Source: Acidobacteriota bacterium
Lineage (GTDB): Bacteria; Acidobacteriota; Terriglobia; Terriglobales; Acidobacteriaceae
DNA length: 6,738 nt
NCBI GenBank assembly: GCA_021811745.1
Contig: JAJZNH010000179.1
Span: forward strand, 1 to 6,738
Direction of reading: 5' to 3'
In this document: piece by piece, positions 1-5,096 of the stretch
Layout of the letters: each line of letters begins with the position of its first letter
Position numbering within the stretch: the first letter of the stretch is position 1
Position numbers and translations under genes: made by a program
Notes under the pieces: generated by a model
What the model was told of the DNA's origin: nothing
Seen by the model: the letters and a program-made list of their open reading frames with translations, nothing else
Databases searched by the model: none

Positions 1-879
1 GGTCTTGAGCATCTCGGCTTCAGTCTTCTGCACCAGCTCGCCGATGGTCTGAATGTTGGCGTTCTTCAGGCAGTTGTAGCTGCGGACCGAAAGCTCCAGC
101 TCTTCCACGGAGCGGTTGAGGTTATCGTTGCGCAGCAGCACCCGGCCCTCTTCGCCGCGCGCATCCGCTTCGATCTCCTCTTCGAAGTTGATGAAGATGT
201 TCATGTGGTCCTTGAGCAGCTTGGCCGCCAGACCCACTGCATCGGCGGGCAGCACCGCGCCGTTCGTCCACACCTCGAGCGTCAGCTTGTCGTAATCGGT
301 GATCTGCCCCAGGCGGGCCGCGTCGACGATGTAATTGACGCGACGCACCGGCGAGTGCACAGAGTCCACCGGAATAAAGCCCAGGCCCAGGTCGGCGTCG
401 AAATTCTTGTCCGCGGAGACATAGCCGCGCCCTCTCTTGAGGCGCATCTCCATGTCCAGTTTGCCGCCCTCGGACACGGTGGCAATATAGATGTCCTTGT
501 CCAGGATTTCCACGTCGCCGTCGGCTTCGATCATCCCGCTGGTCACAATGCCCGGCTGGTCGGCGCGCAGGTACAGCGCCTTGGGGCCTTCGCCGTTGAG
601 CTTGAAGGGAATCTGCTTGAGGTTGAGGATGATGTCGGTGGCGTCTTCCACCACCCCGGGGATGGACTGAAACTCGTGCAGCACACCTTCGATGCGTACC
701 GCGGTGACGGCCGCGCCCTCAATCGAGCTGAGCAGCGTGCGCCGCAGCGCGTTGCCGATGGTGGTGCCGAACCCGCGCTCAAACGGCTGCGCGCTGAATT
801 TGCCAAAGGTGTTGGTCAGCGTCTCGGCATCGACCGCCAGCCGCTTCGGTTTTTGGAATCCTCTCCACAACATAGTCAT
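1..879 (-). CDS. rpoA: RNA polymerase alpha subunit, 3' end cut off by window
   Basis: This gene encodes the alpha subunit of RNA polymerase, whose dimer nucleates assembly of beta and beta' and whose C-terminal domain contacts UP elements and activators. The 293 codons present hold the N-terminal dimerisation domain. Its hallmark '[18 protein letters not shown]' lies at residues 35-52, with Arg46 at the place of the assembly arginine R45 of E. coli. The acidic linker (about 235-250) is followed by the start of the C-terminal domain with 'SVRSYNCLK'. Arg266 and Asn269 there match the DNA-contacting R265 and N268 of E. coli. The reading frame is still open at base 1, so roughly 40-50 residues of the C-terminal domain lie outside the window. 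The ATG at 879-877 is chosen because GGAGA sits five to six bases upstream; a second in-frame ATG two codons later is less well spaced. It is the last gene here, 155 bases after rpsD. rplQ would normally follow. Identification is secure. Confidence 0.97.
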   Translation of the reverse strand, partial: MTMLWRGFQKPKRLAVDAETLTNTFGKFSAQPFERGFGTTIGNALRRTLLSSIEGAAVTAVRIEGVLHEFQSIPGVVEDATDIILNLKQIPFKLNGEGPKALYLRADQPGIVTSGMIEADGDVEILDKDIYIATVSEGGKLDMEMRLKRGRGYVSADKNFDADLGLGFIPVDSVHSPVRRVNYIVDAARLGQITDYDKLTLEVWTNGAVLPADAVGLAAKLLKDHMNIFINFEEEIEADARGEEGRVLLRNDNLNRSVEELELSVRSYNCLKNANIQTIGELVQKTEAEMLKT

Positions 880-932
880 CTCGTCTCCGGCACGGCATGT
901 ACGTCGCGATGCATTTTGCGGCGGCCGCGCAA
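876..932 (-). CDS. possible 18-codon leader mini-ORF upstream of rpoA
   Basis: A TTG codon at 932-930 follows a strong AAGGAGA sequence, although the spacing of two to three bases is short. It opens an 18-residue frame rich in arginine and histidine. The TGA stop at 878-876 overlaps the rpoA ATG in an ATGA arrangement typical of translational coupling. An internal ATG gives a 12-residue version with no good ribosome site. I recognise no family, and so short a frame can arise by chance. The alternative reading is that AAGGAGA is a stray purine run or a ribosome standby site for rpoA. Translation is inferred only from the ribosome-binding-like site and the overlap. Confidence 0.22.
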   Translation of the reverse strand: MRGRRKMHRDVHAVPETR

Positions 933-956
933 GTTCTCCTTTGGTTAGTTTTTGAG

Positions 957-1031
957 CCGGTAACTGGCAGCTTGTTTGTAGCCGGTAGCTCAAAACGCGT
1001 GAGCTACCGGTTACTGGCTAGAAGTTACAGG
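957..1031 (-). repeat. inverted heptamer repeat / hairpin between rpsD and rpoA
   Basis: Bases 979-992 and 1000-1013 are inverted copies matching at 13 of 14 positions around a seven-base loop (993-999). On the minus strand 1031-1004 reads as four degenerate 7-mers: CCTGTAA, CTTCTAG, CCAGTAA and CCGGTAG. The left arm (957-992) carries the same units inverted (CCGGTAA, CTGGCAG and so on), with a bulge. The array begins three bases after the rpsD stop codon. No U-run follows the hairpin on the transcribed side, so it does not look like an intrinsic terminator. It could slow 3' decay, set the rpsD to rpoA expression ratio, or simply be a selfish repeat. Confidence 0.75.
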
Positions 1032-1034
1032 CCC

Positions 1035-1664
1035 TTACTTCGAGTACAACTCCACAATCAACTGCTCGTTGATGGGCAGATTCACGTCGGCGCGCTTGGG
1101 CAGGTGCAGCACACGGCCGGTGAAGGTGTCGTAGTTCATCTCCAGCCACGTGGGCACCGGGTTCTGCTGCGCAGACTGGATGCCCTGCTCCACGATCTGC
1201 AGCTTGCGGGCGGGCTCGCGCACCGCGATCTCGTCGCCCACGTTCACCTGGTACGAGGGGATGTTCACCTTGCGCCCGTTCACGGAGACATGCCCGTGAC
1301 GCACGAGCTGCCGCGCCTGCCGGCGCGAAATGGCAAAGCCCAGACGGTAGGCCACGTTGTCGAGCCGGCGCTCCAGTTGCTGGATCAGCAATTCGCCGGT
1401 CACGCCCTGCGCGCGGTTGGCCTTCTCGTAGTAGTCGCGGAACTGCCCCTCCAGCGTGAAGTACATGCGCTTGGCCTTCTGCTTCTCATGCAGTTGCAGG
1501 CCGTAGCCCACGATCTTGGCCTTGCGGTCCTTGCCGTGCTGTCCGGGGGGAAAGTTGCGCTTCTCAATCGGGCAACGGTCCGAGGTGCATTTGGTGCCCT
1601 TCAAAAACAACTTGGTGCCTTCGCGGCGGCAAAGGCGGCATACTGCTCCGGTATAACGTGCCAT
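1035..1664 (-). CDS. rpsD: 30S ribosomal protein S4, zinc-binding type
   Basis: S4 is a primary 16S rRNA binder that starts assembly of the 30S body and shapes the mRNA entry channel. In E. coli it is also the autogenous repressor of the alpha operon. The product is 209 residues, the usual length. The N-terminus carries four cysteines (C9, C12, C26, C31), the zinc-knuckle arrangement of the 'C+' form of S4. The S4 RNA-binding domain follows from about residue 98 ('[32 protein letters not shown]'). The C-terminus ends in the conserved '[11 protein letters not shown]'. The ATG at 1664-1662 has AGGAGA four bases upstream and gives the standard 'MARYTG' start. The gene lies 246 bases after rpsK, a wide gap filled by an inverted repeat, and a hairpin with a possible anti-Shine-Dalgarno hexamer sits at 1703-1723. 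Identification is secure. Confidence 0.98.
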   Translation of the reverse strand: MARYTGAVCRLCRREGTKLFLKGTKCTSDRCPIEKRNFPPGQHGKDRKAKIVGYGLQLHEKQKAKRMYFTLEGQFRDYYEKANRAQGVTGELLIQQLERRLDNVAYRLGFAISRRQARQLVRHGHVSVNGRKVNIPSYQVNVGDEIAVREPARKLQIVEQGIQSAQQNPVPTWLEMNYDTFTGRVLHLPKRADVNLPINEQLIVELYSK

Positions 1665-1702
1665 TTCCTCTCCTGATTTCGGATGACGGCCGGTTTACAT
1701 CT

Positions 1703-1723
1703 CCGGAGGAGACTTCCTCCCGG
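1703..1723 (-). promoter_or_regulatory. hairpin with possible anti-Shine-Dalgarno hexamer in rpsD leader
   Basis: In the transcript 1723-1715 (CCGGGAGGA) pairs with 1710-1703 (TCCTCCGG) to form an eight-pair stem with one bulged G and a four-base loop. The loop-side hexamer TCTCCT (1712-1707) is also exactly complementary to the rpsD ribosome site AGGAGA (1674-1669). The two pairings exclude each other, so the element could in principle switch rpsD translation. Complementarity of six bases to a Shine-Dalgarno sequence is weak evidence on its own, and no S4-binding consensus was recognised. Confidence 0.3.
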
Positions 1724-1733
1724 CCCGGTTATT

Positions 1734-1907
1734 TCAGGGGTCAGGGATCGGGGATCAGGGATCGGTTTCATCTCGCTAGTCGAAACTGAATCCGATGATT
1801 CCTGCCTCTTTTCTGACCAGATGCCAGGATCTGGATTCGGAGTCAGTCGAATCAGCCGGCGTTTGCAAAGCCGCAACTGATCCCTGATCTCCGACCGCTG
1901 ATCCCTG
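1734..1907 (-). repeat. long inverted array of TCAGGGA heptamers between rpsK and rpsD
   Basis: Bases 1734-1765 hold about four and a half tandem 7-mers on the plus strand (TCAGGGG, TCAGGGA, TCGGGGA, TCAGGGA, TCGG). Bases 1877-1907 hold the same units on the minus strand, in register. About 26 of 31 positions match between the arms. A second nested stem lies inside, pairing GAATCC 1788-1793 with GGATTC 1833-1838 and CCTG 1801-1804 with CAGG 1825-1828. The whole gap can therefore fold as one extended imperfect hairpin. The array starts three bases after the rpsK stop. There is no coding frame worth calling and no U-tract. The same heptamer occurs in the adk-map gap. Confidence 0.8.
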
Positions 1908-1910
1908 TCT

Positions 1911-2330
1911 TTATACGCGGCGTCTCTTCGGCGGACGGCAGCCGTTGTGCGGCACCGGCGTGACGTCGCGAATCGACTTCACCTCGATACCGGCGGCCGC
2001 CAGCGCGCGGATGGCCGACTCGCGGCCCGATCCCGGACCGGCAACGCGCACATCCACTGCCCGCACCCCGTGATCGCGCGCCATGCCGGCCGCGTTCGAC
2101 GCCGCCTGCTGCGCCGCGAAGGGTGTGCCCTTGCGCGATCCGCGGAACCCCAGCGAGCCCGAGCTCTTCCAGCTCAGCGTGTTGCCCATTGGGTCGGTGA
2201 TGGTCACGATGGTGTTGTTGAACGAGGCTTGAATGTGCGCAACCCCGAACGGCACATTCTTGCGCTCGCGCTTCTTGAACTTCTTGCCCTTGCCGGACTT
2301 GCCGGCGCCCTTCGATTCCTGTTTTGCCAT
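1911..2330 (-). CDS. rpsK: 30S ribosomal protein S11
   Basis: S11 sits on the 30S platform next to the mRNA exit side and helps shape the E-site region. The 139-residue product has a lysine-rich N-terminal tail (about residues 1-24) followed by the conserved core from '[25 protein letters not shown]'. The signature '[26 protein letters not shown]' closes the protein, with the Asn-Gly pair where E. coli S11 carries isoaspartate. The length is slightly above the E. coli form because of the basic tail. The start ATG (2330-2328) shares one base with the rpsM stop (TAATG). No strong ribosome site precedes it, so translational coupling to rpsM is likely. Stop TAA is at 1913-1911. Identification is secure. 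Confidence 0.98.
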   Translation of the reverse strand: MAKQESKGAGKSGKGKKFKKRERKNVPFGVAHIQASFNNTIVTITDPMGNTLSWKSSGSLGFRGSRKGTPFAAQQAASNAAGMARDHGVRAVDVRVAGPGSGRESAIRALAAAGIEVKSIRDVTPVPHNGCRPPKRRRV

Positions 2331-2716
2331 TAGGTCTTTGCCGTCGCTTTCTTCTTACCGGCAATCGTGCCCTTGCGCGGGCCCTTGCGAGTGCGGGCAT
2401 TGGTGTGGGTGCGCTGGCCGCGCACCGGCAGCGACCGGCGATGCCGGCTGCCGCGATAGCTCTGGATGTCGATGAGGCGCTTGATGTGCATCGAGACGTC
2501 CTTGCGCAGGTCGCCCTCGACGTCGCCTTGGTCCTCGATCACCTGGCGGATGCGGTTCACTTCGTCCTCGCCAAGGTCCTGGATCTTCTTGAACGCGTCC
2601 ACGTTCGCCTTGTCCAGAATCTTGAGCGCACGCGGATTGCCGATCCCGTAGATGTAGGTCAGCGCGATCCGGGCCTGCTTGTTGCGGGGCAGATCGACGC
2701 CAGCAATACGTGCCAT
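2330..2716 (-). CDS. rpsM: 30S ribosomal protein S13
   Basis: S13 lies in the head of the 30S subunit, contacts the P-site tRNA through its basic C-terminal tail and forms intersubunit bridges. The product is 128 residues. It has the canonical '[13 protein letters not shown]' opening, '[16 protein letters not shown]' (helix-two-turn-helix region) and the tail '[19 protein letters not shown]'. I place the start at the ATG at 2716-2714. An in-frame ATG two codons upstream (2722-2720) directly abuts the AAAGGA ribosome site, leaving no spacing, whereas 2716 has six bases. The C-terminus ends in a lysine-rich 'KKKATAKT'. The stop overlaps the rpsK start by one base. A 154-base non-coding leader separates it from rpmJ. 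Identification is secure. Confidence 0.98.
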   Translation of the reverse strand: MARIAGVDLPRNKQARIALTYIYGIGNPRALKILDKANVDAFKKIQDLGEDEVNRIRQVIEDQGDVEGDLRKDVSMHIKRLIDIQSYRGSRHRRSLPVRGQRTHTNARTRKGPRKGTIAGKKKATAKT

Positions 2717-2870
2717 TTGCATTCCTTTGCTGCTGCCGGTTGTGTGCCTTCCGGCCTCTCGCCGGTTCGCACGGGTGAACGGGATCGCGTTCCGAGGTTC
2801 ATCGCAAGCCTTGACTTCGGCTAACTCGCCCCTGAAACGAGGGGAACGCGCCCTTGCCAGCCAGGTGTTG
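2717..2870 (-). promoter_or_regulatory. structured leader between rpmJ and rpsM
   Basis: This 154-base gap holds no supportable gene and, unlike most gaps here, no heptamer array. It contains several short stems. CCCCT 2829-2833 pairs with AGGGG 2840-2844. CCGGC 2751-2755 can pair with GCCGG at either 2735-2739 or 2761-2765, because GCCGGT occurs as a direct repeat on both sides of it. The inner alternative lies seven bases upstream of the rpsM ribosome site. In E. coli the rpsM leader is a pseudoknot bound by S4 that represses the alpha operon. This may be a functional analogue, which is inference from position and alternative pairing only. Confidence 0.35.
2723..2728 (-). promoter_or_regulatory. 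ribosome binding site of rpsM
   Basis: AAAGGA on the minus strand lies six bases before the ATG at 2716 and zero bases before the ATG at 2722. This decides the rpsM start in favour of the shorter, canonical S13 N-terminus. Confidence 0.8.
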
Positions 2871-2984
2871 CTATCCCTGGCGCTGCTTATGCTTTGCGTT
2901 TTCGCAGATCACCCGCACGACACCCTTGCGCGTAATGACCTTGCACTTGACGCAAATCTTTTTGACCGATGCCCGTACTTTCAT
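2871..2984 (-). CDS. rpmJ: 50S ribosomal protein L36, zinc-finger type
   Basis: L36 is the smallest large-subunit protein, a zinc-ribbon peptide that organises 23S rRNA helices near the GTPase-associated region. The 37-residue product is the standard length and begins '[15 protein letters not shown]'. Its zinc ligands are C11, C14, C27 and H32, the C/C/C/H pattern of the zinc-binding ('C+') paralogue. The C-terminus 'KHKQRQG' is the usual one. The ATG at 2984-2982 has GGGAG five bases upstream, and the stop is TAG at 2873-2871. It sits between infA and rpsM, the expected place. Identification is secure despite its size. Confidence 0.97.
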   Translation of the reverse strand: MKVRASVKKICVKCKVITRKGVVRVICENAKHKQRQG

Positions 2985-3001
2985 TGCTACTCCCACCAGC
3001 G

Positions 3002-3096
3002 TTCAGCTTTCAGCCGTCAGCTTTCAGTTTTGTTCCCACGGCGCAAGCCGCGTTGGCTCGTCCGCCACTACCGAAGCTTAAGCCGAAAGCTGACAA
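3002..3096 (-). repeat. inverted TTCAGCT heptamer array between infA and rpmJ
   Basis: Four uninterrupted 7-mers occupy 3002-3029 on the plus strand: TTCAGCT, TTCAGCC, GTCAGCT and TTCAGTT. About three degenerate copies of the same unit occur in inverted orientation at 3070-3096 (minus strand GTCAGCT, TTCGGCT, TAAGCTT). The right arm begins seven bases after the infA stop and the left arm ends 17 bases before the rpmJ ATG. That places it partly against the rpmJ ribosome site. This unit differs from those in the other gaps. Confidence 0.75.
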
Positions 3097-3103
3097 CGAA
3101 GAG

Positions 3104-3322
3104 CTATTTGTATCGGTACACAATCCGCCCGCGATTCAGGTCGTAGGGGCTCAGCTCCACAGCCACGCGATCTCCGGGAAGAATGCGGATGAAGTTCTTG
3201 CGCATTCTTCCGGAAACGTGGGTCAAGACCTCGTGGTTGTTCTCGAGCTTGACCTTGAACATCGCGTTGGGCAACGTTTCGATCACCGTCGCCATGACCT
3301 CAATCGCATCTTCTTTCGACAA
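3104..3322 (-). CDS. infA: translation initiation factor IF-1
   Basis: IF-1 is a single OB-fold protein that binds the 30S A site and supports IF-2 and IF-3 during initiation. From the TTG at 3322-3320 the product is 72 residues, exactly the usual length, reading '[71 protein letters not shown]' after the start. The motifs '[12 protein letters not shown]' and '[13 protein letters not shown]' are diagnostic. No in-frame ATG precedes the conserved 'SKEDAIEV', so a UUG start is the best choice. Only a weak GGA lies six bases upstream. Another in-frame TTG at 3379 would add 19 residues unlike any IF-1 and is disfavoured. The stop is TAG. It lies 131 bases after map. Identity is secure, the exact start less so. 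Confidence 0.95.
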   Translation of the reverse strand: MSKEDAIEVMATVIETLPNAMFKVKLENNHEVLTHVSGRMRKNFIRILPGDRVAVELSPYDLNRGRIVYRYK

Positions 3323-3369
3323 ACTGTGTCCATTTCTGCCGGCCCGCTCTCGCTGTACCGGCGGTTGCA

Positions 3370-3448
3370 CCGGGCGCAATTGCCCGGCTCAAATCCAAAC
3401 TTGCAGCTTGCAGCCATCCGCAATCGGCTGCGAACTACAGGTTACCAG
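3370..3448 (-). repeat. heptamers and hairpins in the map-infA gap
   Basis: On the minus strand the gap opens with CTGGTAA (3448-3442) and CCTGTAG (3441-3435), which resemble the rpsD-rpoA units and start five bases after the map stop. On the plus strand TTGCAGC is repeated exactly twice at 3401-3414. GCAGCC 3410-3415 pairs with GGCTGC 3426-3431. A further GC-rich stem, CCGGGC 3370-3375 with GCCCGG 3382-3387 around a six-base loop, lies about 50 bases upstream of the infA start. No U-run follows, so I do not call a terminator. Confidence 0.6.
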
Positions 3449-3453
3449 TTGCT

Positions 3454-4203
3454 TTACTCCGTCAAAATCCTTGCGCCGTCTGCCGTCACCGCCACGGTGT
3501 GCTCGAAGTGCGCGCTCATGCTGCCGTCCTTCGCCACCGCCGTCCAGCCGTCGTCCAGAACCATCACATCGGGCCTGCCGGCGTTCACCATGGGCTCGAT
3601 TGCGATCACCATGCCCGGCTTCAGCCGCAGCCCCTGGCCGCGCTGGCCGAAGTTCGGCACCTGCGGATCCTCGTGCATCTGCGCCCCGATGCCGTGGCCC
3701 ACGAAATCCCGCACCACTGAAAATCCTTCGCGCTCCACCACGCCCTGCACCGCCGCGCCGACATCGCCGAGCGTGTTGCCCGGCTTCACCGCCGCGATGC
3801 CGGCCTGGAGCGAAGCCTCGGTGACCCGCAGCAGCCGCGCCGCATCGTTGTCGATCTCGCCCACCGGCACCGTGATGGCGGAGTCGCCATAAAAACCGTC
3901 TACGATGGCGCCGAAATCGACCGACACGATGTCGCCTTGCCGCAGCACCCGCTTGGGCGAAGGAATGCCGTGCACCACCTCGCTGTTCACCGAGGTGCAC
4001 AGCACGCAGGGATAGCCGTGATAGCCCTTGAAAGCGGCTTTCACGCCCAGTTCCTTGAGCCGCCCTTCGGCCGCCTTTTCGAGATCGTAGGTGGTGGCGC
4101 CCGGCTTCACCTTGCTGCGCACCAGCTCCAGCACCTCGCGGACAATCTGCCCGGCACGGCGCATTTTCTCGATCTCCTGCGACGACTTCAGCACAACGGC
4201 CAT
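3454..4203 (-). CDS. map: methionine aminopeptidase, type I
   Basis: This metalloenzyme removes the initiator methionine from nascent proteins when the second residue is small. The 249-residue product is a compact type I enzyme without the type II insertion or an N-terminal zinc-finger extension. The five conserved metal ligands are visible as D96 ('SVDFG'), D107 ('YGDSA'), H170 ('VGHGIG'), E203 ('AIEPM') and E234 ('HFEHT'). The substrate-site histidines are H78 ('VVHGIP') and H177 ('MHEDP'). All catalytic residues are present. The ATG at 4203-4201 gives 'MAVVLKSSQEIEKMRRAG', a normal start. No Shine-Dalgarno sequence precedes it; instead a run of seven U residues abuts the start codon. It follows adk by 173 bases and precedes infA, matching its usual place. 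Identification is secure. Confidence 0.98.
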   Translation of the reverse strand: MAVVLKSSQEIEKMRRAGQIVREVLELVRSKVKPGATTYDLEKAAEGRLKELGVKAAFKGYHGYPCVLCTSVNSEVVHGIPSPKRVLRQGDIVSVDFGAIVDGFYGDSAITVPVGEIDNDAARLLRVTEASLQAGIAAVKPGNTLGDVGAAVQGVVEREGFSVVRDFVGHGIGAQMHEDPQVPNFGQRGQGLRLKPGMVIAIEPMVNAGRPDVMVLDDGWTAVAKDGSMSAHFEHTVAVTADGARILTE

Positions 4204-4255
4204 AAAAAAACAGCGTTCAGGGATCAGAGGCCAGGGATCAGGATTCCTGCCGCTG
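4204..4255 (-). terminator. terminator-like stem with U7 abutting the map start
   Basis: In the transcript CAGCG (4255-4251) can pair with CGCTG (4215-4211). An inner CAGG/CCTG pairing (4239-4242 with 4246-4249) is also possible. Seven U residues (4210-4204) follow directly and then the map ATG. The stem is only five pairs around a large loop, so intrinsic termination would be weak at best. The U-run could instead serve as a ribosomal protein S1 site. The overlap with the start codon makes an attenuator more plausible than an operon end. Confidence 0.2.
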
Positions 4256-4367
4256 CATCCGGCGCCGGAATTCCAGCGCCCCTTTCCAGATCAAAAATGT
4301 CTGCAGCGTCGAGAGCCGACAGCCATGTTTCGCCGGATCGCTCGGACCCCTGAAACCTGACCCCTGA
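4217..4367 (-). repeat. inverted TCAGGGA heptamer array between adk and map
   Basis: Plus-strand 4217-4244 holds four 7-mers (TCAGGGA, TCAGAGG, CCAGGGA, TCAGGAT). Minus-strand 4367-4347 holds three more (TCAGGGG, TCAGGTT, TCAGGGG). The arms are separated by about 100 bases with no supportable gene. The unit is the same as in the rpsK-rpsD gap. The array starts about nine bases after the adk stop and ends 13 bases before the map start. Confidence 0.75.
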
Positions 4368-4376
4368 CAACTGCCA

Positions 4377-5096
4377 TTACGTCTTCCGCAACCGCTCCAC
4401 GGTGGCCACAATGTCCGACGCGATCGCATCGATCGGCCGGTCTCCATCCACTTCCGCAAACCGCCCCAAGGTCCGGTAGTGCTCGATAACAGGCGCAGTC
4501 AGGGCCTCGTAGGCGCGCAAGCGCTCCTTGAAAACCTCTTCCGTGTCATCGGCTCGCTGTATGAGCGCCGCGCCATCCAGATTGCAAACCCCTTCCTTTT
4601 CAGGCGGATTCACATAGATATTGTAGATGGTCTGGCAGACAGGACAGTTCCGGCGCCCAGTGATCCGGCGCAATAACTGATTATAGTGCACCCGGATCAT
4701 GACGGCAACCACGGGGAGCGATTCCGGCTTAGCGGTCAGCCGCGCATCCAGCCAGTCCGCCTGGCCCAGCGTGCGCGGAAATCCGTCCAGGATGTACCCG
4801 CGCGCCGTATCCGGCTCCAGCAGCCGGGCCGCCACCATGTCGTCCACCATGGAGTCGGAAACCAGCTCCCCGCGGCCGATGATCTCCTTGGCAATCTTGC
4901 CGATGCGCGTGCCCTTGGCCACATTGGCGCGCAACAGATCGCCGGTGGAGATCTGCGGAATCCCCCACAGTTTCACGAGTTGTTTGGCCTGGGTTCCCTT
5001 CCCCACGCCGGGCGCTCCCAACAAAAGAATCGGGCCGGGAGCGATTCGTTCTTCCGCCTCCCGGCCTGGGTTCATTCTCGTTGCAGTCGATGACAT
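4377..5096 (-). CDS. adk: adenylate kinase, zinc-lid type with N-terminal extension
   Basis: Adk interconverts ATP plus AMP and two ADP in the cytoplasm. The product is 239 residues from the ATG at 5096-5094. The P-loop 'GAPGVGKGT' lies at 27-35, the AMP-binding 'STGDLLR' at 50-56 and 'DGFPRT' at 104-109. The long lid contains C151, C154, C171 and D174, the C/C/C/D zinc site known from Bacillus subtilis Adk. 'QRADDTEE' follows. Most long-form enzymes are about 215 residues and start just before the P-loop strand. Here about 20 extra polar residues precede it. The start overlaps the secY stop (TGATG) with AAGGA ten bases upstream. A GTG one codon earlier is possible, and an ATG at 5075 would shorten the extension to about 14 residues. 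Identity is secure, the start moderate. Confidence 0.96.
   Translation of the reverse strand: MSSTATRMNPGREAEERIAPGPILLLGAPGVGKGTQAKQLVKLWGIPQISTGDLLRANVAKGTRIGKIAKEIIGRGELVSDSMVDDMVAARLLEPDTARGYILDGFPRTLGQADWLDARLTAKPESLPVVAVMIRVHYNQLLRRITGRRNCPVCQTIYNIYVNPPEKEGVCNLDGAALIQRADDTEEVFKERLRAYEALTAPVIEHYRTLGRFAEVDGDRPIDAIASDIVATVERLRKT

Noticed and set aside
205..948. 247-codon open frame on the plus strand opposite rpoA
   Set aside because: It is an antisense shadow of a secure rpoA gene, with histidine- and glycine-rich low-complexity residues and no recognisable domain.
957..1031. Intrinsic terminator after rpsD
   Set aside because: The hairpin is strong but no U-run follows on the transcribed strand.
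897..1676. 259-codon plus-strand frame opposite rpsD
   Set aside because: It mirrors rpsD in the opposite strand at high GC and has leucine, alanine and histidine bias typical of shadow frames.
957..1907. CRISPR array or phage-like repeats
   Set aside because: The units are seven bases, tandem without spacers and inverted, and no cas genes are nearby, so they are not CRISPR.
2717..2722. Upstream ATG for rpsM at 2722
   Set aside because: The ribosome site abuts it with no spacing, while 2716 has six bases and gives the canonical S13 start.
3323..3379. 19-residue N-terminal extension of IF-1 from an upstream TTG
   Set aside because: The extra residues match nothing in IF-1, and the internal TTG gives exactly the family length.
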